This document shows, piece by piece, positions 17,670 to 29,461 of a DNA stretch of 64,000 bases. The translations under genes were made by a program, and so were the position numbers. Every line of letters begins with the position of its first letter. Position 1 is the stretch's first letter. The DNA is from Mycobacteroides franklinii (GTDB taxonomy: Bacteria; Actinomycetota; Actinomycetes; Mycobacteriales; Mycobacteriaceae), in contig NZ_MAFQ01000007.1 in the NCBI RefSeq assembly GCF_002013895.1, positions 62,001 to 126,000 on the forward strand, read 5' to 3'. Below the pieces are notes generated by a model, which was not told the origin of the DNA, did not search any database, and saw only the letters and a list, made by a program, of their open reading frames with translations.

Positions 17670-20494
17670 CGAACCCGCGCCGATCCGTGCGCGCGGATTT
17701 GCAACGGCCACCAGAACCAACGGCCCAGTAGGGCCGCGATGGACGGCATCATGAACGACCGCACGATCAGGGTGTCGAAGAGCAGACCCAGCCCGATCGT
17801 GGTGCCGAGCTGCCCGACGATGCGCAGATCACTGACGACCATGGCGCACATGGTGAATGCGAACACCAGGCCGGCGTTGGTGACCACCTTGCCGCTGCCG
17901 CCCATGGCCCGGATGAAACCGGTCTTGAGTCCACCGTGGAGTTCCTCTTTGAAGCGGGCGATGAGCAGCAGGTTGTAGTCCGAGCCCACGGCCAACAGGA
18001 TGATCACCGATAGCGGGACCACGAACCAATGCAGGTCCATGCCTAACAGGTCCTGCCAAATCAATACCGAGACACCGACGGACGCGCCGAGCGACACCGC
18101 GACGGTGCCGACGATGACAAGCGCCGCGACGACGCTGCCGGTGACCAGCAGCATGATGATGAAGATCAGGCAGAGGGACGCGATGCCCGCGAGGATGAGG
18201 TCGTACTTGGCCCCTTGCTGTAGATCTCTGTTTGTCGCGGCGGTGCCGCCCAGAAATATCTTCGCGTTCTCCAGCGGTGTGCCTTTGATCGAATCCGCCA
18301 CTGCCTCTTTGATATTGCCGACAGTCGCGATTCCCTCCACCGAGGCGGGGTTGCCCTGGTGCGAGACGGTCATCCGGACTGCCTTCCCGTCGGGGGAGAG
18401 GAACATCTTCAGGCCACGCTTGAAGTCGGGGTTGTCGAACACCTCCGGTGGCAGATAGAACGAGTCGTCGTTCTTGGCCTGGTCGAAGTACTTGCCTATC
18501 AGGGTGGAGTTCTTGGTGCTCTCATCCATCTGGTTCATGATCCCGGACATGGTGCTGTGCATGGTTAGCAGCGTGCCGTGCATGGACTTCATGATCGCGA
18601 TCATGGGTGGAAATTCGGCGAGCATGCGGGGCATCAGGACATCGACTTTGTCCATGTTCACCAGCATGCCGTCCATGTCCTCGACCATCGCGTCGACACC
18701 GTCGAGGGCATCGAAGACGGTTCGGGACGCCCAACAGATCGGGATATCGGCGCAGTGCTTCTCCCAGTAGAAGTAGTTGCGAATCGGCCTGAAGAAGTCG
18801 TCGAAAGTGGCCATCAGGTCGCGCATGTCGTGCATCTTGCCTTGCATGACCTTCATCTGGCCGGTCATGTCGTGCATGATGTCGGTGAGTTCGCGCATCA
18901 TGTCGTACACACGCTCCATGGTGCCGATCAAGGTTCCCATTTGGTCCGCCATGGTCAGCATGTCGGCCATGCGGTCCTTCATGTACTTCATGTTCTGAAT
19001 CTGACCGGCCCCCTGCAGACCTATCTGGAACGGTATCGAGCTGTGCTCGATGGGTGTTCCCAGCGGACGGGTGATCGCCTGCACCCGGCCCACCCCACGG
19101 GCATGGAATGCGGTCTTGGCGATCCTGTCGATGACCAGCATGTCTGACGGGTTACGCAGATCATGATCGGCTTCGATCATGAGCATCTCGGGATTCATCC
19201 GGGCCGGTGAGAAATGCCGTTCCGCCGCCGCATATCCGACCTTCGAGGGGACGTCGTCGGGCATGTACTGCCGATCGTCGTAGCCCGGGGTGTACCCCGG
19301 CAAGGTGAGTAGACCCACCAAGGCGATTCCGCAGGTGACGACGAGAATTGGCCCGGGCCAGCGCACCACGGCCGCGCCAATGCGCCGCCAGCCTCCTTCG
19401 TCGTATTTACGTTTGGGCTCGAACAACCCGAAACGGCTGCCCAATGCCAGCACCGCGGGGGCCAGTGTCAGGGCGGCCGCGACAATCACCAGAATGACCA
19501 GAGCGCATGGCACGCCCATCGACCGGAAAAGCGGCAGGCGGGTCAAGCTGAGGCATAGCGTCGCGCCGACGATCGTGAGCCCGGATCCCAGGATGACGTG
19601 TGAAACACCCGAATATGCCGTGTAGAAAGCTTTTTCGCGGTCTTCCCCTCGATGCCGTGCCTCGTGATAGCGCCCAAGGAGGAAGATCACGTAGTCGGTG
19701 CCGGCGGCGATGCCCAGCATGGTGACCATGCTGACGGCGTAGGTGGACAACCCGATCACATTGAGATTGCCCAGTGTCGCGACCACCCCCTGACCCGCCG
19801 TGAGCTCCAGCCCCACGATCACCAGCGCCACGACGGTAGTGATCACCGATCGATAGACGAGCAGCAGCATGAGCAGGACAACACCGACCGCGATCAGTGT
19901 CGTCTTCTGCATGCTCTTGTTGCCCGCCGTGCCGGTATCGGCGCTTGCGGCGGTCCCGCCGGTCACATAGGCCTGTACGCCTGCGGGGCCGGGGGTTTCG
20001 GCAATGATCTTGCGGACGGCATCGACGGACTCATTCGCCAAGGTGGTGCCCTGGTCGCCGGCGAGATTCACCTGTACGTAGGCGGATTTCCCATCCGCGC
20101 TCTGCGCGCCGGAGGCGGTCAGCGGGTCGCCCCAGTAGTCGGAGATGTGCTGAATGTGGGTTGGATCGGCCTTGAGCTTCTTGATGATCTCGTCGTAGAA
20201 GCGGTGCGCTTCGTCGGCCAGTTCCTGCTGCCCCTCCAGCACGATCATGACCGAACTGTCCGAGTCGAACTCGCCGAATACCTTCCCCGCGTGCATCATT
20301 GCGATCATCGACGGGGCATCCTTGGGAGACATCGACACTGAATGCGCCTTGCCTACCTCGTCAAGAGAGGGAGTGACGATGTTCAGGACGATTGCGATGC
20401 CCAGCCAGAAGAGGATGATCGGAATCGACAAGGTCCGGATCATCCGTGCGAGCCGTGGGGGGCGCGCGGCGTGGTCCCCGTTGCCGTGCCTCAT
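17666..20494 (-). CDS. mmpL: MmpL-family RND transporter, MmpL4/5-like
   Basis: The 942-residue inner-membrane protein has the RND layout: one membrane segment near residue 20, a periplasmic domain, five further segments (about 190-370), a second periplasmic domain and six C-terminal segments. The second loop holds a long Met-rich heptad region (about residues 495-570, [16 protein letters not shown] and so on), the coiled-coil hairpin characteristic of MmpL4/MmpL5. Proton-relay Asp-Tyr pairs are present (GTDYVIF, GSDYNLL). MmpL4/5 proteins export siderophores, glycopeptidolipids or drugs together with MmpS. It overlaps mmpS and tetR by 4 bases each. Confidence 0.94.
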   Translation of the reverse strand: MRHGNGDHAARPPRLARMIRTLSIPIILFWLGIAIVLNIVTPSLDEVGKAHSVSMSPKDAPSMIAMMHAGKVFGEFDSDSSVMIVLEGQQELADEAHRFYDEIIKKLKADPTHIQHISDYWGDPLTASGAQSADGKSAYVQVNLAGDQGTTLANESVDAVRKIIAETPGPAGVQAYVTGGTAASADTGTAGNKSMQKTTLIAVGVVLLMLLLVYRSVITTVVALVIVGLELTAGQGVVATLGNLNVIGLSTYAVSMVTMLGIAAGTDYVIFLLGRYHEARHRGEDREKAFYTAYSGVSHVILGSGLTIVGATLCLSLTRLPLFRSMGVPCALVILVIVAAALTLAPAVLALGSRFGLFEPKRKYDEGGWRRIGAAVVRWPGPILVVTCGIALVGLLTLPGYTPGYDDRQYMPDDVPSKVGYAAAERHFSPARMNPEMLMIEADHDLRNPSDMLVIDRIAKTAFHARGVGRVQAITRPLGTPIEHSSIPFQIGLQGAGQIQNMKYMKDRMADMLTMADQMGTLIGTMERVYDMMRELTDIMHDMTGQMKVMQGKMHDMRDLMATFDDFFRPIRNYFYWEKHCADIPICWASRTVFDALDGVDAMVEDMDGMLVNMDKVDVLMPRMLAEFPPMIAIMKSMHGTLLTMHSTMSGIMNQMDESTKNSTLIGKYFDQAKNDDSFYLPPEVFDNPDFKRGLKMFLSPDGKAVRMTVSHQGNPASVEGIATVGNIKEAVADSIKGTPLENAKIFLGGTAATNRDLQQGAKYDLILAGIASLCLIFIIMLLVTGSVVAALVIVGTVAVSLGASVGVSVLIWQDLLGMDLHWFVVPLSVIILLAVGSDYNLLLIARFKEELHGGLKTGFIRAMGGSGKVVTNAGLVFAFTMCAMVVSDLRIVGQLGTTIGLGLLFDTLIVRSFMMPSIAALLGRWFWWPLQIRAHGSARVR

Positions 20495-20922
20495 GCGGAC
20501 TTCACCAGGCAGTAGATGTACGCGTTGTGTTCGTTGGAAACTCGTTCCATCTTGACCTCACCGTTGACGGTGATCCGGCATCCGATCTGGTCGCCATTGC
20601 CCTGCGCGACAATGTTTCCGCTCAATGACGGCAGCGTGGAGACTATCTTGAACGCCCAGGGCAGTTGCACGCTGTCCACCCGGGTCGGCTGCGCATCCTC
20701 GTTGAAGTAGTTCACATCCGCCATTGCGCCGGGCTGGCCAAATATCTCGTATACGAGAGTCTTTGGGTTGTAGGGGACAGCGTCCTTGGCGTTGTTATCT
20801 GCCGAGGAGCCGAAGGACTCCGATCCGAAAATCCCACGAACCCGGAAGACCGCGAATCCGCCGATCGCCACCACCGCTGCGATCAGGAGCGGCATCCAGA
20901 TCCTTCGGATAGTACGAAACAT
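20491..20922 (-). CDS. mmpS: MmpS-family transport accessory protein
   Basis: The 143-residue protein has one N-terminal membrane segment ([21 protein letters not shown]) and a periplasmic beta-sandwich domain with conserved [22 protein letters not shown] and a final CLVKSA. The Cys pair near the C-terminus is the family pattern. It is close to MmpS5/MmpS4 in layout and length (about 140). Start ATG 20922 is preferred over 20970 for length and because an AAGGGG purine run lies 6 bases upstream. It is first gene of the operon with mmpL and tetR. Confidence 0.93.
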   Translation of the reverse strand: MFRTIRRIWMPLLIAAVVAIGGFAVFRVRGIFGSESFGSSADNNAKDAVPYNPKTLVYEIFGQPGAMADVNYFNEDAQPTRVDSVQLPWAFKIVSTLPSLSGNIVAQGNGDQIGCRITVNGEVKMERVSNEHNAYIYCLVKSA

Positions 20923-21014
20923 CCCAAACCCCTTTGTGTTCAATGGTGTTGGCATATGCGCGCGGGTCACGCGCGGGAACTGTCACGGCTGGTCGAGTGG
21001 GGCGCCGTTGCCCA

Positions 21015-21032
21015 ACGGAACTTGAGTTCCGT
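21015..21032. promoter_or_regulatory. Candidate TetR operator 1 (perfect 8-2-8 palindrome)
   Basis: ACGGAACT and AGTTCCGT are exact complements around TG. It lies 93 bases upstream of the mmpS start, in front of an operon that ends with a tetR gene. Confidence 0.65.
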
Positions 21033-21044
21033 CTGATGCTGGGG

Positions 21045-21062
21045 ACGGTACTTCATTTCCGT
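21045..21062. promoter_or_regulatory. Candidate TetR operator 2 (related copy)
   Basis: ACGGTACT TC ATTTCCGT repeats the first palindrome with three differences in 18 positions, exactly 30 bp further on (about three helical turns). The same-face spacing suggests two repressor dimers binding side by side. Confidence 0.5.
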
Positions 21063-21431
21063 TCCGCACGCGACACGGGCGAGCTAACTATTGGATGTCT
21101 AAGAGCATCATCAGTGGGCGGAGTGCCGCGGTCGGGCGCCAGGGCAGGCCGCGGGCAGGCGGGGGCCGCACCGCGGCGGCGTCGCAGCGGGCTGTCGACA
21201 CGGTCTCAATGGTGGATCTTGCCGAAAAGGAAATCTCAAGTCGTGCCGGATCTAGGCCCACATCTGTGGCCTCGTGAGTTTCCAATCACGGTGAGTAAAT
21301 CGCATAAATATTTCATAGGCAATTACGGGTTCGATGTTTTGGACATATGCGCATACCGCAAACCATATGAATAGCTGTGAGTGAACTGTGAGATTTTCTT
21401 CGAGTCGACGAAATGCGCTTGTAGATAGGGC

Positions 21432-21461
21432 TTGAACAGGGGTGTTGGGACGGGTTACTGT
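21432..21461 (+). promoter_or_regulatory. Possible PKS promoter
   Basis: TTGAAC (21432-21437) and TACTGT (21456-21461) are spaced 18 bases apart and fit SigA-type elements loosely. A 5' leader of nearly 300 bases would follow before the PKS start. A second TAnnnT hexamer (TATAGT, 21500-21505) is an alternative. Confidence 0.25.
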
Positions 21462-21753
21462 GAGACATTGGGCGCGGTAAACCGTATGACGGCTAACGTA
21501 TAGTTGCTCTGGATAATTTATGAATTCCGTGTTTCCTGGTTATCAATGGGCTGTTAATGCGGGGCGGTTTCGGCGTATGGAAACGGCCATTTCGCGATGT
21601 CGCAAGACGGTCGACGGTGAGGCACTGTGATCCTGATCTCCCGAGTCGCGAATTCCTTTCGCGCACCCTATGTTTAGGTCTGTCGGGCTCTACTGCTAGT
21701 TACCTTCAGTTCTACTACCAGGCGTATTTGGTGTGCGAGGAGGACGTAGCAAG

Positions 21754-24700
21754 ATGAAAAACGCGTCTGTAACCCCTGTTGCAGTTATCGGACTGGGGTG
21801 CCGGCTACCGGGTGGGATCGAGTCACCCGAGCAGTTCTGGCAGGCTTTGCTACAGGGTGAGGACTTCATCACCGAGGTGCCTCCCGCGCGCTGGGATCTG
21901 GGGGAGTACTACGACCCTGAGTCGGGTGTGCCGGGCAAGTCTCCCTCCAAGTGGGGTGCCTTCCTGGATGACGTCGGTGGATTCGACGCGGATTTCTTCA
22001 GCATCAATGAGCGCGAGGCCGTCTCGATCGACCCCCAACACCGCGTGCTGCTCGAAACATCCTGGCAGGCAGTCGAACACGCGGGTATCAACCCGCGGGC
22101 CCTTGCGGGTTCCCAGACCGGGGTGTTTGTCGGGGTGACGCACAACGACTACCAGTTGGTGGCCGCGGACGCGGCGGATCTCGGCGGTCCCTACGGATTC
22201 GCGGGCACGAACTTCTGCATGGCATCGGGGCGTATCTCGTACGCCCTGGGTGTGCATGGACCATCGCTGACGGTCGATGCCGGGTGCGCCGCGGGGTTGG
22301 CGACTGTGCATATGGGGTGCCAGAGTCTGGCGGCGGGCGAAAGTGATCTCGTGCTGGCCGGCGGCGTCAACCTGGTGTTGGAACCGCGCAGGTATGTCGG
22401 TGCCTCGCAGCAGCGCATGCTCTCTCCGACCGGACGCTGCCACACATTCACCGGCGAGGCCGACGGTTTCGTGATGTCTGAGGGCTGCGTCATGATTCTG
22501 TTGAAGCGGTTGGACGATGCGGTGCGAGACGGGGACCGGATTTTGGCGGTCGTGCGGGGCACGGCGTCGAATCAGGATGGGCGCACGGTGAACCAGTCGA
22601 CTCCGTCCTCGGACGCGCAGGCGGCGGCGTGCCGCACCGCGCTGGCGGCCGCGGGTGTGGACGCCAACACCGTCGGGCTGATCGAGGCGCACGGCACCGG
22701 CACGCCCGTGGGTGATCCCATCGAGTACACCGGCCTGGCGCAGGTTTACGGAGTCGACGGGCCCTGTGCGGTGGGGTCGGTGAAGACCAATTTTGGACAC
22801 ACCATGTCGGCGGCCGGTGCGCTGGGGCTGATGAAGATCATTCTCGCGGTGGAGCATGGGGTCGTTCCGCCGAATCTGCATTTCACCGGGATACCCGACA
22901 AGCTCGCCGGCGTCACAACGAACCTTTTTGTGCCGCAATCGGTTATCCCATGGCCCGGGAAGATCGAGGGGCCGCGGCGGGCCGGGGTATCGGCCTACGG
23001 AATGTCGGGTTCCAACGTTCACGCGGTGGTGGAACAAGCTCCGCCGGCCGTATCTTCGGGAACTCTCGTGGAATCGCCCCTGGGGTCGCAGCTCGTCTTC
23101 CCGGTGTCGTCGACGTCCGCCGACGAGTTGCGCCGAACTGCGGGCAGATTGGCCGACTGGCTGTCCGAGCGCGACGACGTGTCGATCGGTGACGTGGGGT
23201 ACACCCTGGCGCGTCGACGGGCGCACCGACCGGTGCGCACCACCGTGGTGGCCACCAACGCCGACGAACTGGTTGCCGGGCTGCGCGAGGTGGCCGACGA
23301 TGAGGTTCCCTACCAGGCGGCAGTTGCGGAGGATGACCGCGGCCCGGTCTGGCTCTTCTCCGGTCAGGGCTCGCAATGGGCGGGTATGGGCGCCGAACTA
23401 CTCAGCAAGGAACCAGTATTCGCCGCGACCATCGCGCGCCTTGAGCCACTGATCGAGGCGGAGTCCGGGTTCTCGGTCACCGAGGCGATCTCGGCGCCGG
23501 AGACGGTCACGGGTATCGATCGGGTCCAGCCAACGCTGTTCGCGATGCAGGTCTCGTTGGCGGCTACCGCGGCCTCGTACGGGGTGAGGCCCGGTGCGGT
23601 CATCGGACACTCGATGGGCGAGGTCGCGGCCGCCGTTGTCTCCGAGGCGTTGTCCTTGGAAGACGGTGTCAAGGTGATCTGCCGTCGTTCCCAATTGATG
23701 TTGCGTATCTCGGGTGCCGGCGCGATGGCTTCCGTCGACCTGCCGGCTCAACAGGTGGTGTCCGAGCTTGCCGACCGCGAGATTCACGATGTGGTCCTGG
23801 CGGTGGTCGCCTCACCGCAGTCCACCGTCGTCGGCGGCGCGACGGAGACCGTGCGTCAGCTGATCGCCGAATGGTCGGATCGCGGGCTGATGGCCCGCGA
23901 GGTGGCGGTGGACGTCGCGTCGCATTCGCCACAGGTCGACCCGATTCTCGATGACCTCGCCGACGCTCTCGAAGATCTGATGCCACGGACACCCGTTGTC
24001 CCGCTGTACTCTTCGGTGTCGTTTGACCCGCGCGAAAAGCCCGTCATGGACGCCGACTACTGGGTGGACAACCTGCGGCACACGGTGCGCTTCGCGGCGG
24101 CGGTGCAAGCCGCGCTGGACGATGGGTATCGCGTATTCGGTGAGCTGGCACCGCACCCGCTGTTGGTGTATCCGGCAGAACAGACCGCACGGAGCCTGGA
24201 CATTCCGATGGTGGCCCTGGCCGGTATGCGTCGCGAGCAGGAGCTGCCGCACGGCCTGCGCGACTTCATCGGAGATCTGTACAAGGCCGGCGGCGCGGTG
24301 GACTTCTCGGTGCTCTACCCGTCGGGAGAACTGGTGGATGTACCGCTGCCCACCTGGACCCGTCGGTCGTATCTGTTGGATCTCTCCGCGCAGACGCAAC
24401 AGGGCCAGGCTGGTCACACGGTCTCGGTGCACCCTCTGCTCGGCGCACATGTGCGGTTGACCGAGGAACCGGAGCGCTACATCTGGCAGGCGGATGTCGG
24501 CACGGTGGCACAGCCCTGGATCGCCGATCATCAGGTTCGCCATGTGGCCGTGTACCCGGGTGCCGCGTATTGCGAGATGGCATTGTCGGCATCGGCCGCA
24601 GTGTTCGGGGAAGGTTCTGTGGTGCAGGACATCTCGTTCGAACAGCTGCTGACCTTGGGGGAGACGACACCGATATCGGCTACGGCGACGGTGAAGTCAC

Positions 24701-27700
24701 CGGGTGCGCTCGAGTTCGTGGTGGAGACCCACGATGACGGCGACGCCTCCAAACGCGCCGCGGCGGTCCTGGGTCTTGGTGTCGAGGTCGACACTCCTGT
24801 CGCATACGACCTGGCCGCCTTGCGTGCGGAGCACCCGCACCGCGCGGAGGGCGATGACCTGCGAGAGTCCTTCGACGAGAGGGGCGTTCAATACGGCCCG
24901 GCCTTCCAGGGGCTGGCCGCGGCGTACCACGGCGACGAGTCCGTCAGGTCGGTGCTGGCCGAGGTGTCGCTGCCCCGCGAGGTTCGGGCGCAGCAGGGCA
25001 GCTACATCGTGCACCCCGCGCTGCTGGACGCCTGCTTCCAATCCGTCATCGCGCTCCCGGATGTTCAGGCGGCCAGTAAGAATGCGCTACCGCTTCCCAA
25101 GGGGGTGCGCAGCCTGCACGCTTACCAGTCCGCACGTTCCACCCAGTACTGCTACACCAGGGTGACCAAGGTGATCGGGAACGAGGTCGAAGCCGATATC
25201 GACCTGCTGGACGAGAACGGCGGCATTGTGCTTGCCGTGCGGGGCTTCCGGTTCGGTACCGGGGCCTCCGACGACGAGCAGCGTGATCAGCTGCTCAACA
25301 ATCGTCTACTGGCCATCGAATGGCAGCAGCAGCGGTTACCGGAGGCGGTATCGGGCGGTCCGCGCCGGTGGCTGTTGGTCAGCACCGGCGAGAGCGTGGA
25401 CCCGTGGGCAACGGAACTGATCGATTCACTCAAGTTGCGCGACAGCGAGGTGGCACTGATCCAGTGGCGCCCGGATACCGGTCGTGTGGCGGCGCTGAAG
25501 CTTCTGTATGACCAGCTGGAGGGCGGCGCCTTCGACGGAGTACTCGTCGTCACGGCGCCGGGAGCCGAAGGCGGCGCCGATCGGGTGGCCCTGCAAGGTG
25601 CCGACCAGGTTCGGCACCTGGTGCGGATCACCCGGGAATTGGTGGATCTGCCCGGCGAGCCGCCGCGACTGTATGTGCTGACTCGCAACGCACAGACGGT
25701 CGTGGACGGCGACGTGACCAACCTGGAGCAGGCAGGGCTCCGGGGTTTGGTGCGCGTCATCGGAGCCGAGTACCCGCACCTGCGAGTCACGCATGTTGAC
25801 GTCGACACCCACACCGCCGCACAGAATGTGGCGGGAGAGCTGGTCTCGGGTTCAGAAGAGGACGAGACGGCATGGCGTGACGACCACTGGTACCGGGCGC
25901 GCCTGAACCTGGGTCCGCTCGGTCCCGACGATTGGCGCAGTACCGTGGCGACACCCGACAACGAAGGTGTCCGGTTCGAGGTGCGGACGCCGGGCGACCT
26001 GCAGTCGCTGGGATTCGTCGCGTTCGATCGAGTGGCCCCGGGGCCGGGACAGATCGAAGTCTCGGTCACCGCCACCAGCATCAACTTCGCCGATGTGCTG
26101 AACGTGTACGGCCGATACTCGAGTTTCGAAGGCCGACAAGAGCTCGGTGTGGATTTCGCGGGCGTGGTGACGGCCGTGGGCGAAGGAGTGACCCAGCATC
26201 AGGTCGGTGATCGGGTGGGCGGTATGACACCCACCGGTGCCTGGAGAAGCTTCGTGGTGGTCGACGCCAACCTTGCCGCGACTCTCCCGGCAGAGGTACC
26301 CGATAGGGAGGCCGCAGCGGTCCCGGGCGCCCACGTCACGGCGTGGTACGGGCTGCATGAACTCGCCAGGATCTCCGCGGACGACAAGGTGCTGATCCAC
26401 TCCGGTACCGGTGGAGTGGGGCAGGCGGCCATTGCCATCGCGCGTGCCGCCGGGGCGGAGATCTTCGCCACCGCGGGCAGCCAAGAGCGCCGAGATCTGT
26501 TGCGCAGCTGGGGAATCAAGCATGTATATGACTCGCGCAGCACTGACTTCGCTGATCTGATTCGTCGCGATACCGACGGCTACGGTGTTGATATCGTGCT
26601 CAATTCGCTCACCGGTGCGGCACAGCGGGCCGGTGTGGAACTGCTGAGCTTCGGTGGCCGCTTCATCGAGATCGGCAAGCGTGACATCTACGGCGACACC
26701 CGGTTGGGCCTGTTCCCGTTCCGCCGCAACCTGTCGTTCCATGCCGTCGACCTCGTCCTGGTGTCGAAGACACGACCGCAAGCGATCTACCGGACCCTGA
26801 CCGCGCTGTATCGGCAGATGGCCGACGGCGTGCTGCCGTTGCCGGAGATCTCGCCGTCGCCGTTGCAGGAGGCCGCGGAGTCGATCCGGGTGATGGGTGC
26901 CGCCGGACATACCGGCAAGCTGGTCCTGGACCTGCCCAAGGCCGGAGAGGTCGACGCGGTGATCCCGCCGTCGCACGCGCCGGCCTTCCGCCGGGAAGGG
27001 GCGTACGTCATCACCGGCGGCCTCGGTGGGCTGGGATTGTTCCTGGCACGAAAGCTGGCAGCGGCCGGAGTCGGGCGGATCATCCTCAACGGCCGCAGTG
27101 CTCCGAAGCCGGAGGCGCTGGCCGTCATCGAGCAGATCCGCCAGGCGGGCACCGAGATCGACGTGGTGCTGGGCGATATCGCCGAGCCGGAGACGGCACA
27201 GCGACTGGTCGAGACGGCCATGGAGACCGGGAAACCGGTGCGCGGGGTGCTGCACGCGGCGGCGCTGGTTCACGACGCCACGCTGGCCAACATCACCGAC
27301 GAGCTGATCGATCGCGGTGACTGGCGACCCAAGGTGCATGGTGCCTGGAACCTGCACGAGGCCACCGCGGATCAGCCACTGGACTGGTTCTGCTCGTTCT
27401 CGTCGATCGCGGCACTGGTGGGCTCACCGGGGCAAGGCGCGTATGCGGCGGCCAACAGCTGGCTGGACGGATTCACACACTGGCGGCGGGCACAGGGCTT
27501 GCCTGCCACCGTGATCGCCTGGGGTGCCTGGTCGGAGATCGGCCAGGGCACGCACCTGGCGGCGAACGCGGACGCGGCCATCCTCCCGGATGAGGGTGCC
27601 TACGCCTTCGACACGGTACTTCGGCACAACCGCGCTTACACCGCCTATGCGCCGATGGCGGGGATCTCGTGGCTGTCCGACTTCGTCGAGCGCAGTCCGT

Positions 27701-28032
27701 TTGCACAGGCATTCCGGGATGCGGGCCAAACTCAAACGGAGACAAACAAGTTCCTCGATGAGCTCAACGCGCTGCCTCGTGAGGAGTGGCCGACCCGGCT
27801 CCGGAAACTGGTTGCCGAACAGGTTGGGCTGGTGCTGCGGCGCTCCATCGATCCTGACCGGTCCCTGCCGGACTACGGGCTGGACTCGTTGGGCAATCTC
27901 GAAATTCGTACCCGTATCCAGGCGGACACCGGCGTCCGTATTGGTCCGGCCGATGTGTCGACAGTGCGTTCATTGGCGTCGCACCTGTACGACAAGTTGG
28001 CCGACCAGGAATCCGAAGTCGCGTCGTCTTAA
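21754..28032 (+). CDS. MAS-like iterative type I polyketide synthase
   Basis: The 2092-residue synthase has mycocerosic-acid-synthase order KS-AT-DH-ER-KR-ACP and length (MAS is about 2110). KS (about 6-425) has Cys178 in the unusual context DAGCAAGL and both His motifs ([15 protein letters not shown]). AT has GHSMGE (Ser620) and VASH, the methylmalonyl-type signature shared with MAS. DH His926 lies in ADHQVRH. ER has GTGGVGQ (about 1551) and KR has TGGLGGLG (1754). ACP Ser2045 is in YGLDSLGN. No thioesterase is present. It should make a methyl-branched acyl chain by repeated methylmalonyl extension of a fatty starter. ATG 21754 sits behind GAGGAGG; papA follows 11 bases on. Confidence 0.95.
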   Translation: MKNASVTPVAVIGLGCRLPGGIESPEQFWQALLQGEDFITEVPPARWDLGEYYDPESGVPGKSPSKWGAFLDDVGGFDADFFSINEREAVSIDPQHRVLLETSWQAVEHAGINPRALAGSQTGVFVGVTHNDYQLVAADAADLGGPYGFAGTNFCMASGRISYALGVHGPSLTVDAGCAAGLATVHMGCQSLAAGESDLVLAGGVNLVLEPRRYVGASQQRMLSPTGRCHTFTGEADGFVMSEGCVMILLKRLDDAVRDGDRILAVVRGTASNQDGRTVNQSTPSSDAQAAACRTALAAAGVDANTVGLIEAHGTGTPVGDPIEYTGLAQVYGVDGPCAVGSVKTNFGHTMSAAGALGLMKIILAVEHGVVPPNLHFTGIPDKLAGVTTNLFVPQSVIPWPGKIEGPRRAGVSAYGMSGSNVHAVVEQAPPAVSSGTLVESPLGSQLVFPVSSTSADELRRTAGRLADWLSERDDVSIGDVGYTLARRRAHRPVRTTVVATNADELVAGLREVADDEVPYQAAVAEDDRGPVWLFSGQGSQWAGMGAELLSKEPVFAATIARLEPLIEAESGFSVTEAISAPETVTGIDRVQPTLFAMQVSLAATAASYGVRPGAVIGHSMGEVAAAVVSEALSLEDGVKVICRRSQLMLRISGAGAMASVDLPAQQVVSELADREIHDVVLAVVASPQSTVVGGATETVRQLIAEWSDRGLMAREVAVDVASHSPQVDPILDDLADALEDLMPRTPVVPLYSSVSFDPREKPVMDADYWVDNLRHTVRFAAAVQAALDDGYRVFGELAPHPLLVYPAEQTARSLDIPMVALAGMRREQELPHGLRDFIGDLYKAGGAVDFSVLYPSGELVDVPLPTWTRRSYLLDLSAQTQQGQAGHTVSVHPLLGAHVRLTEEPERYIWQADVGTVAQPWIADHQVRHVAVYPGAAYCEMALSASAAVFGEGSVVQDISFEQLLTLGETTPISATATVKSPGALEFVVETHDDGDASKRAAAVLGLGVEVDTPVAYDLAALRAEHPHRAEGDDLRESFDERGVQYGPAFQGLAAAYHGDESVRSVLAEVSLPREVRAQQGSYIVHPALLDACFQSVIALPDVQAASKNALPLPKGVRSLHAYQSARSTQYCYTRVTKVIGNEVEADIDLLDENGGIVLAVRGFRFGTGASDDEQRDQLLNNRLLAIEWQQQRLPEAVSGGPRRWLLVSTGESVDPWATELIDSLKLRDSEVALIQWRPDTGRVAALKLLYDQLEGGAFDGVLVVTAPGAEGGADRVALQGADQVRHLVRITRELVDLPGEPPRLYVLTRNAQTVVDGDVTNLEQAGLRGLVRVIGAEYPHLRVTHVDVDTHTAAQNVAGELVSGSEEDETAWRDDHWYRARLNLGPLGPDDWRSTVATPDNEGVRFEVRTPGDLQSLGFVAFDRVAPGPGQIEVSVTATSINFADVLNVYGRYSSFEGRQELGVDFAGVVTAVGEGVTQHQVGDRVGGMTPTGAWRSFVVVDANLAATLPAEVPDREAAAVPGAHVTAWYGLHELARISADDKVLIHSGTGGVGQAAIAIARAAGAEIFATAGSQERRDLLRSWGIKHVYDSRSTDFADLIRRDTDGYGVDIVLNSLTGAAQRAGVELLSFGGRFIEIGKRDIYGDTRLGLFPFRRNLSFHAVDLVLVSKTRPQAIYRTLTALYRQMADGVLPLPEISPSPLQEAAESIRVMGAAGHTGKLVLDLPKAGEVDAVIPPSHAPAFRREGAYVITGGLGGLGLFLARKLAAAGVGRIILNGRSAPKPEALAVIEQIRQAGTEIDVVLGDIAEPETAQRLVETAMETGKPVRGVLHAAALVHDATLANITDELIDRGDWRPKVHGAWNLHEATADQPLDWFCSFSSIAALVGSPGQGAYAAANSWLDGFTHWRRAQGLPATVIAWGAWSEIGQGTHLAANADAAILPDEGAYAFDTVLRHNRAYTAYAPMAGISWLSDFVERSPFAQAFRDAGQTQTETNKFLDELNALPREEWPTRLRKLVAEQVGLVLRRSIDPDRSLPDYGLDSLGNLEIRTRIQADTGVRIGPADVSTVRSLASHLYDKLADQESEVASS

Positions 28033-28043
28033 GGGGATCTGAA

Positions 28044-29459
28044 ATGCGTGGTGGACCAGTAACGGTGTCGTTGACCGACAAGTGGGAGCCGTCTGCGGGA
28101 TCGGTGATTACCTGGCAGCCTTCGCCGGCGTCGTACGCGAAGGCCCTTGAAGCACCGGTCAGCGAGATCCCGCCGAGCTTCATGCAGGTGCAGCATCTGC
28201 GAACCTATCTGCGGCAGGCGGCCAAGGGCCTGGATTTCTCGCGGGTACTCGTCTTCACCTTGGACATGCCGGGCCGGTGCGACAAGCGGGCCATGGGCCA
28301 CGTGATCAACGCCCACCTGCGGCGGCACGACACCTACCGCAGCTGGTTCTCGCTCGACGACGAGCAGAACATTGTCCGTCGCACGATCGCCGATCCGGCC
28401 GACGTGGAATTCGTCCAGGTCAAGCTGGGGGAGATGACGTCCGACGAGGTGCGTGAGCTGGTGGTGTCGGAGACTCCGGACCCGTTCCGCTGGGACTGCT
28501 TCCGTTTCGGAATCGTCCAGAGCTCAGGGCATTTCACGTTTTACTTCAGCGTTGACCACCTGCACCTGGATGCGACGTTCGCGCGCCTGCTGATCATGGA
28601 AATCCTCATGGGGTACAAGGCGCTGGTTCAGGGCGGAGCCCCCATCGAGCTTCCGCCCGCGGGCAGCTATGGCGACTACTGCATTCGCCAGCACGAGTTC
28701 CTGTCGGGGCTGACTCCCGATTCGGCGCCGGTGCGTGAATGGACGCAGTTCGCCGAGAACAATCGCGGTAGTCTCCCGGATTTCCCACTGCCACTGGGCG
28801 ATCACGGGGTGCAGTGCGGAACAGCAATCGTCACCGAGCAATTGCTGGATGAGCAGCAGGCGCTGAAGTTCGAGACCCGCTGCGTGGATGCGGGTGCGCG
28901 GTTCGTCGGCGGTGTGATGGCCGCGCTCGGGTTCGCCGAGCGTGAATTGACCGGCACGGATACCTATTACGGGATCACGCCGAGCGATGCCCGCGAGGAA
29001 GCGGACATGTTCACGACGGGATGGTTCACGGGACTTGTGCCGATAAGTGCCCCCGTCGACGGGACCTTTGGTGCGGCAGCGGTCGCGGCGCAGGAATCCT
29101 TCGACCGGGGCAGGCAGTTGGTGAACGTTCCGTTCTACCGGGTGCTGGAATTGGTTCCGGAGCTGAGCTGGCCGCGGCCGTACCACCCGATGATCAACTT
29201 CTTCGATGGTGGCGCTCCGCCGCTTTCGCAGTTGTTCACCAACCCGCTCCTGGTGAGCAATCCCATCGGTCTGTATGCGGAGAGTAAGTCGGTGTACCAG
29301 CTGACGATCTTCATCTCGCGATTCCCGACCGAGACGACGCTGATGATCGCGTACCCCGACAATCCCATTGCGCGGGAATCGATCACCCGCTACGTAGACC
29401 TCGTGAAGTCCACGTTCACGCGGGTCTGCGAGCAGAATGACGTTGTGCGCGCGCGGTAG
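28044..29459 (+). CDS. PapA-type polyketide-associated acyltransferase
   Basis: The 471-residue protein is a condensation-domain-like acyltransferase of the PapA family. The catalytic HxxxD motif is intact as DHLHLD (His172, Asp176). Members esterify trehalose, phenolphthiocerol or similar acceptors with acyl groups taken from a PKS or CoA. Position 11 bases after a MAS-like PKS and 2 bases before a Gap gene matches lipid loci such as those for acyltrehaloses and lipooligosaccharides. The start ATG 28044 has AAGGGGA upstream. Which PapA subgroup it belongs to I cannot decide by eye. Confidence 0.92.
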   Translation: MRGGPVTVSLTDKWEPSAGSVITWQPSPASYAKALEAPVSEIPPSFMQVQHLRTYLRQAAKGLDFSRVLVFTLDMPGRCDKRAMGHVINAHLRRHDTYRSWFSLDDEQNIVRRTIADPADVEFVQVKLGEMTSDEVRELVVSETPDPFRWDCFRFGIVQSSGHFTFYFSVDHLHLDATFARLLIMEILMGYKALVQGGAPIELPPAGSYGDYCIRQHEFLSGLTPDSAPVREWTQFAENNRGSLPDFPLPLGDHGVQCGTAIVTEQLLDEQQALKFETRCVDAGARFVGGVMAALGFAERELTGTDTYYGITPSDAREEADMFTTGWFTGLVPISAPVDGTFGAAAVAAQESFDRGRQLVNVPFYRVLELVPELSWPRPYHPMINFFDGGAPPLSQLFTNPLLVSNPIGLYAESKSVYQLTIFISRFPTETTLMIAYPDNPIARESITRYVDLVKSTFTRVCEQNDVVRAR

Positions 29460-29461
29460 TC

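Larger units (their letters stand above)
20923..21753. other. 831-bp intergenic region between divergent mmpS and PKS operons
   Basis: This is the only long gap without a convincing gene. It contains two related 18-bp palindromes near the mmpS side and is visibly more AT-rich from about 21290 to 21720 than its surroundings, with a 10-bp palindrome TATGCGCATA at 21346-21355. Short open frames inside it (for example 21557-21757) have no ribosome binding site or recognisable features, so I treat it as regulatory. Confidence 0.6.

Noticed and set aside
21557..21757. A 66-codon frame directly before the PKS
   Set aside because: No ribosome binding site, no hydrophobic or conserved pattern, and it runs over the PKS ribosome binding site. 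It is treated as leader.
25852..27357. A 501-codon open frame antisense to the PKS
   Set aside because: It mirrors the codon positions of the ER/KR region and has no family features; high GC alone keeps the antisense frame open.
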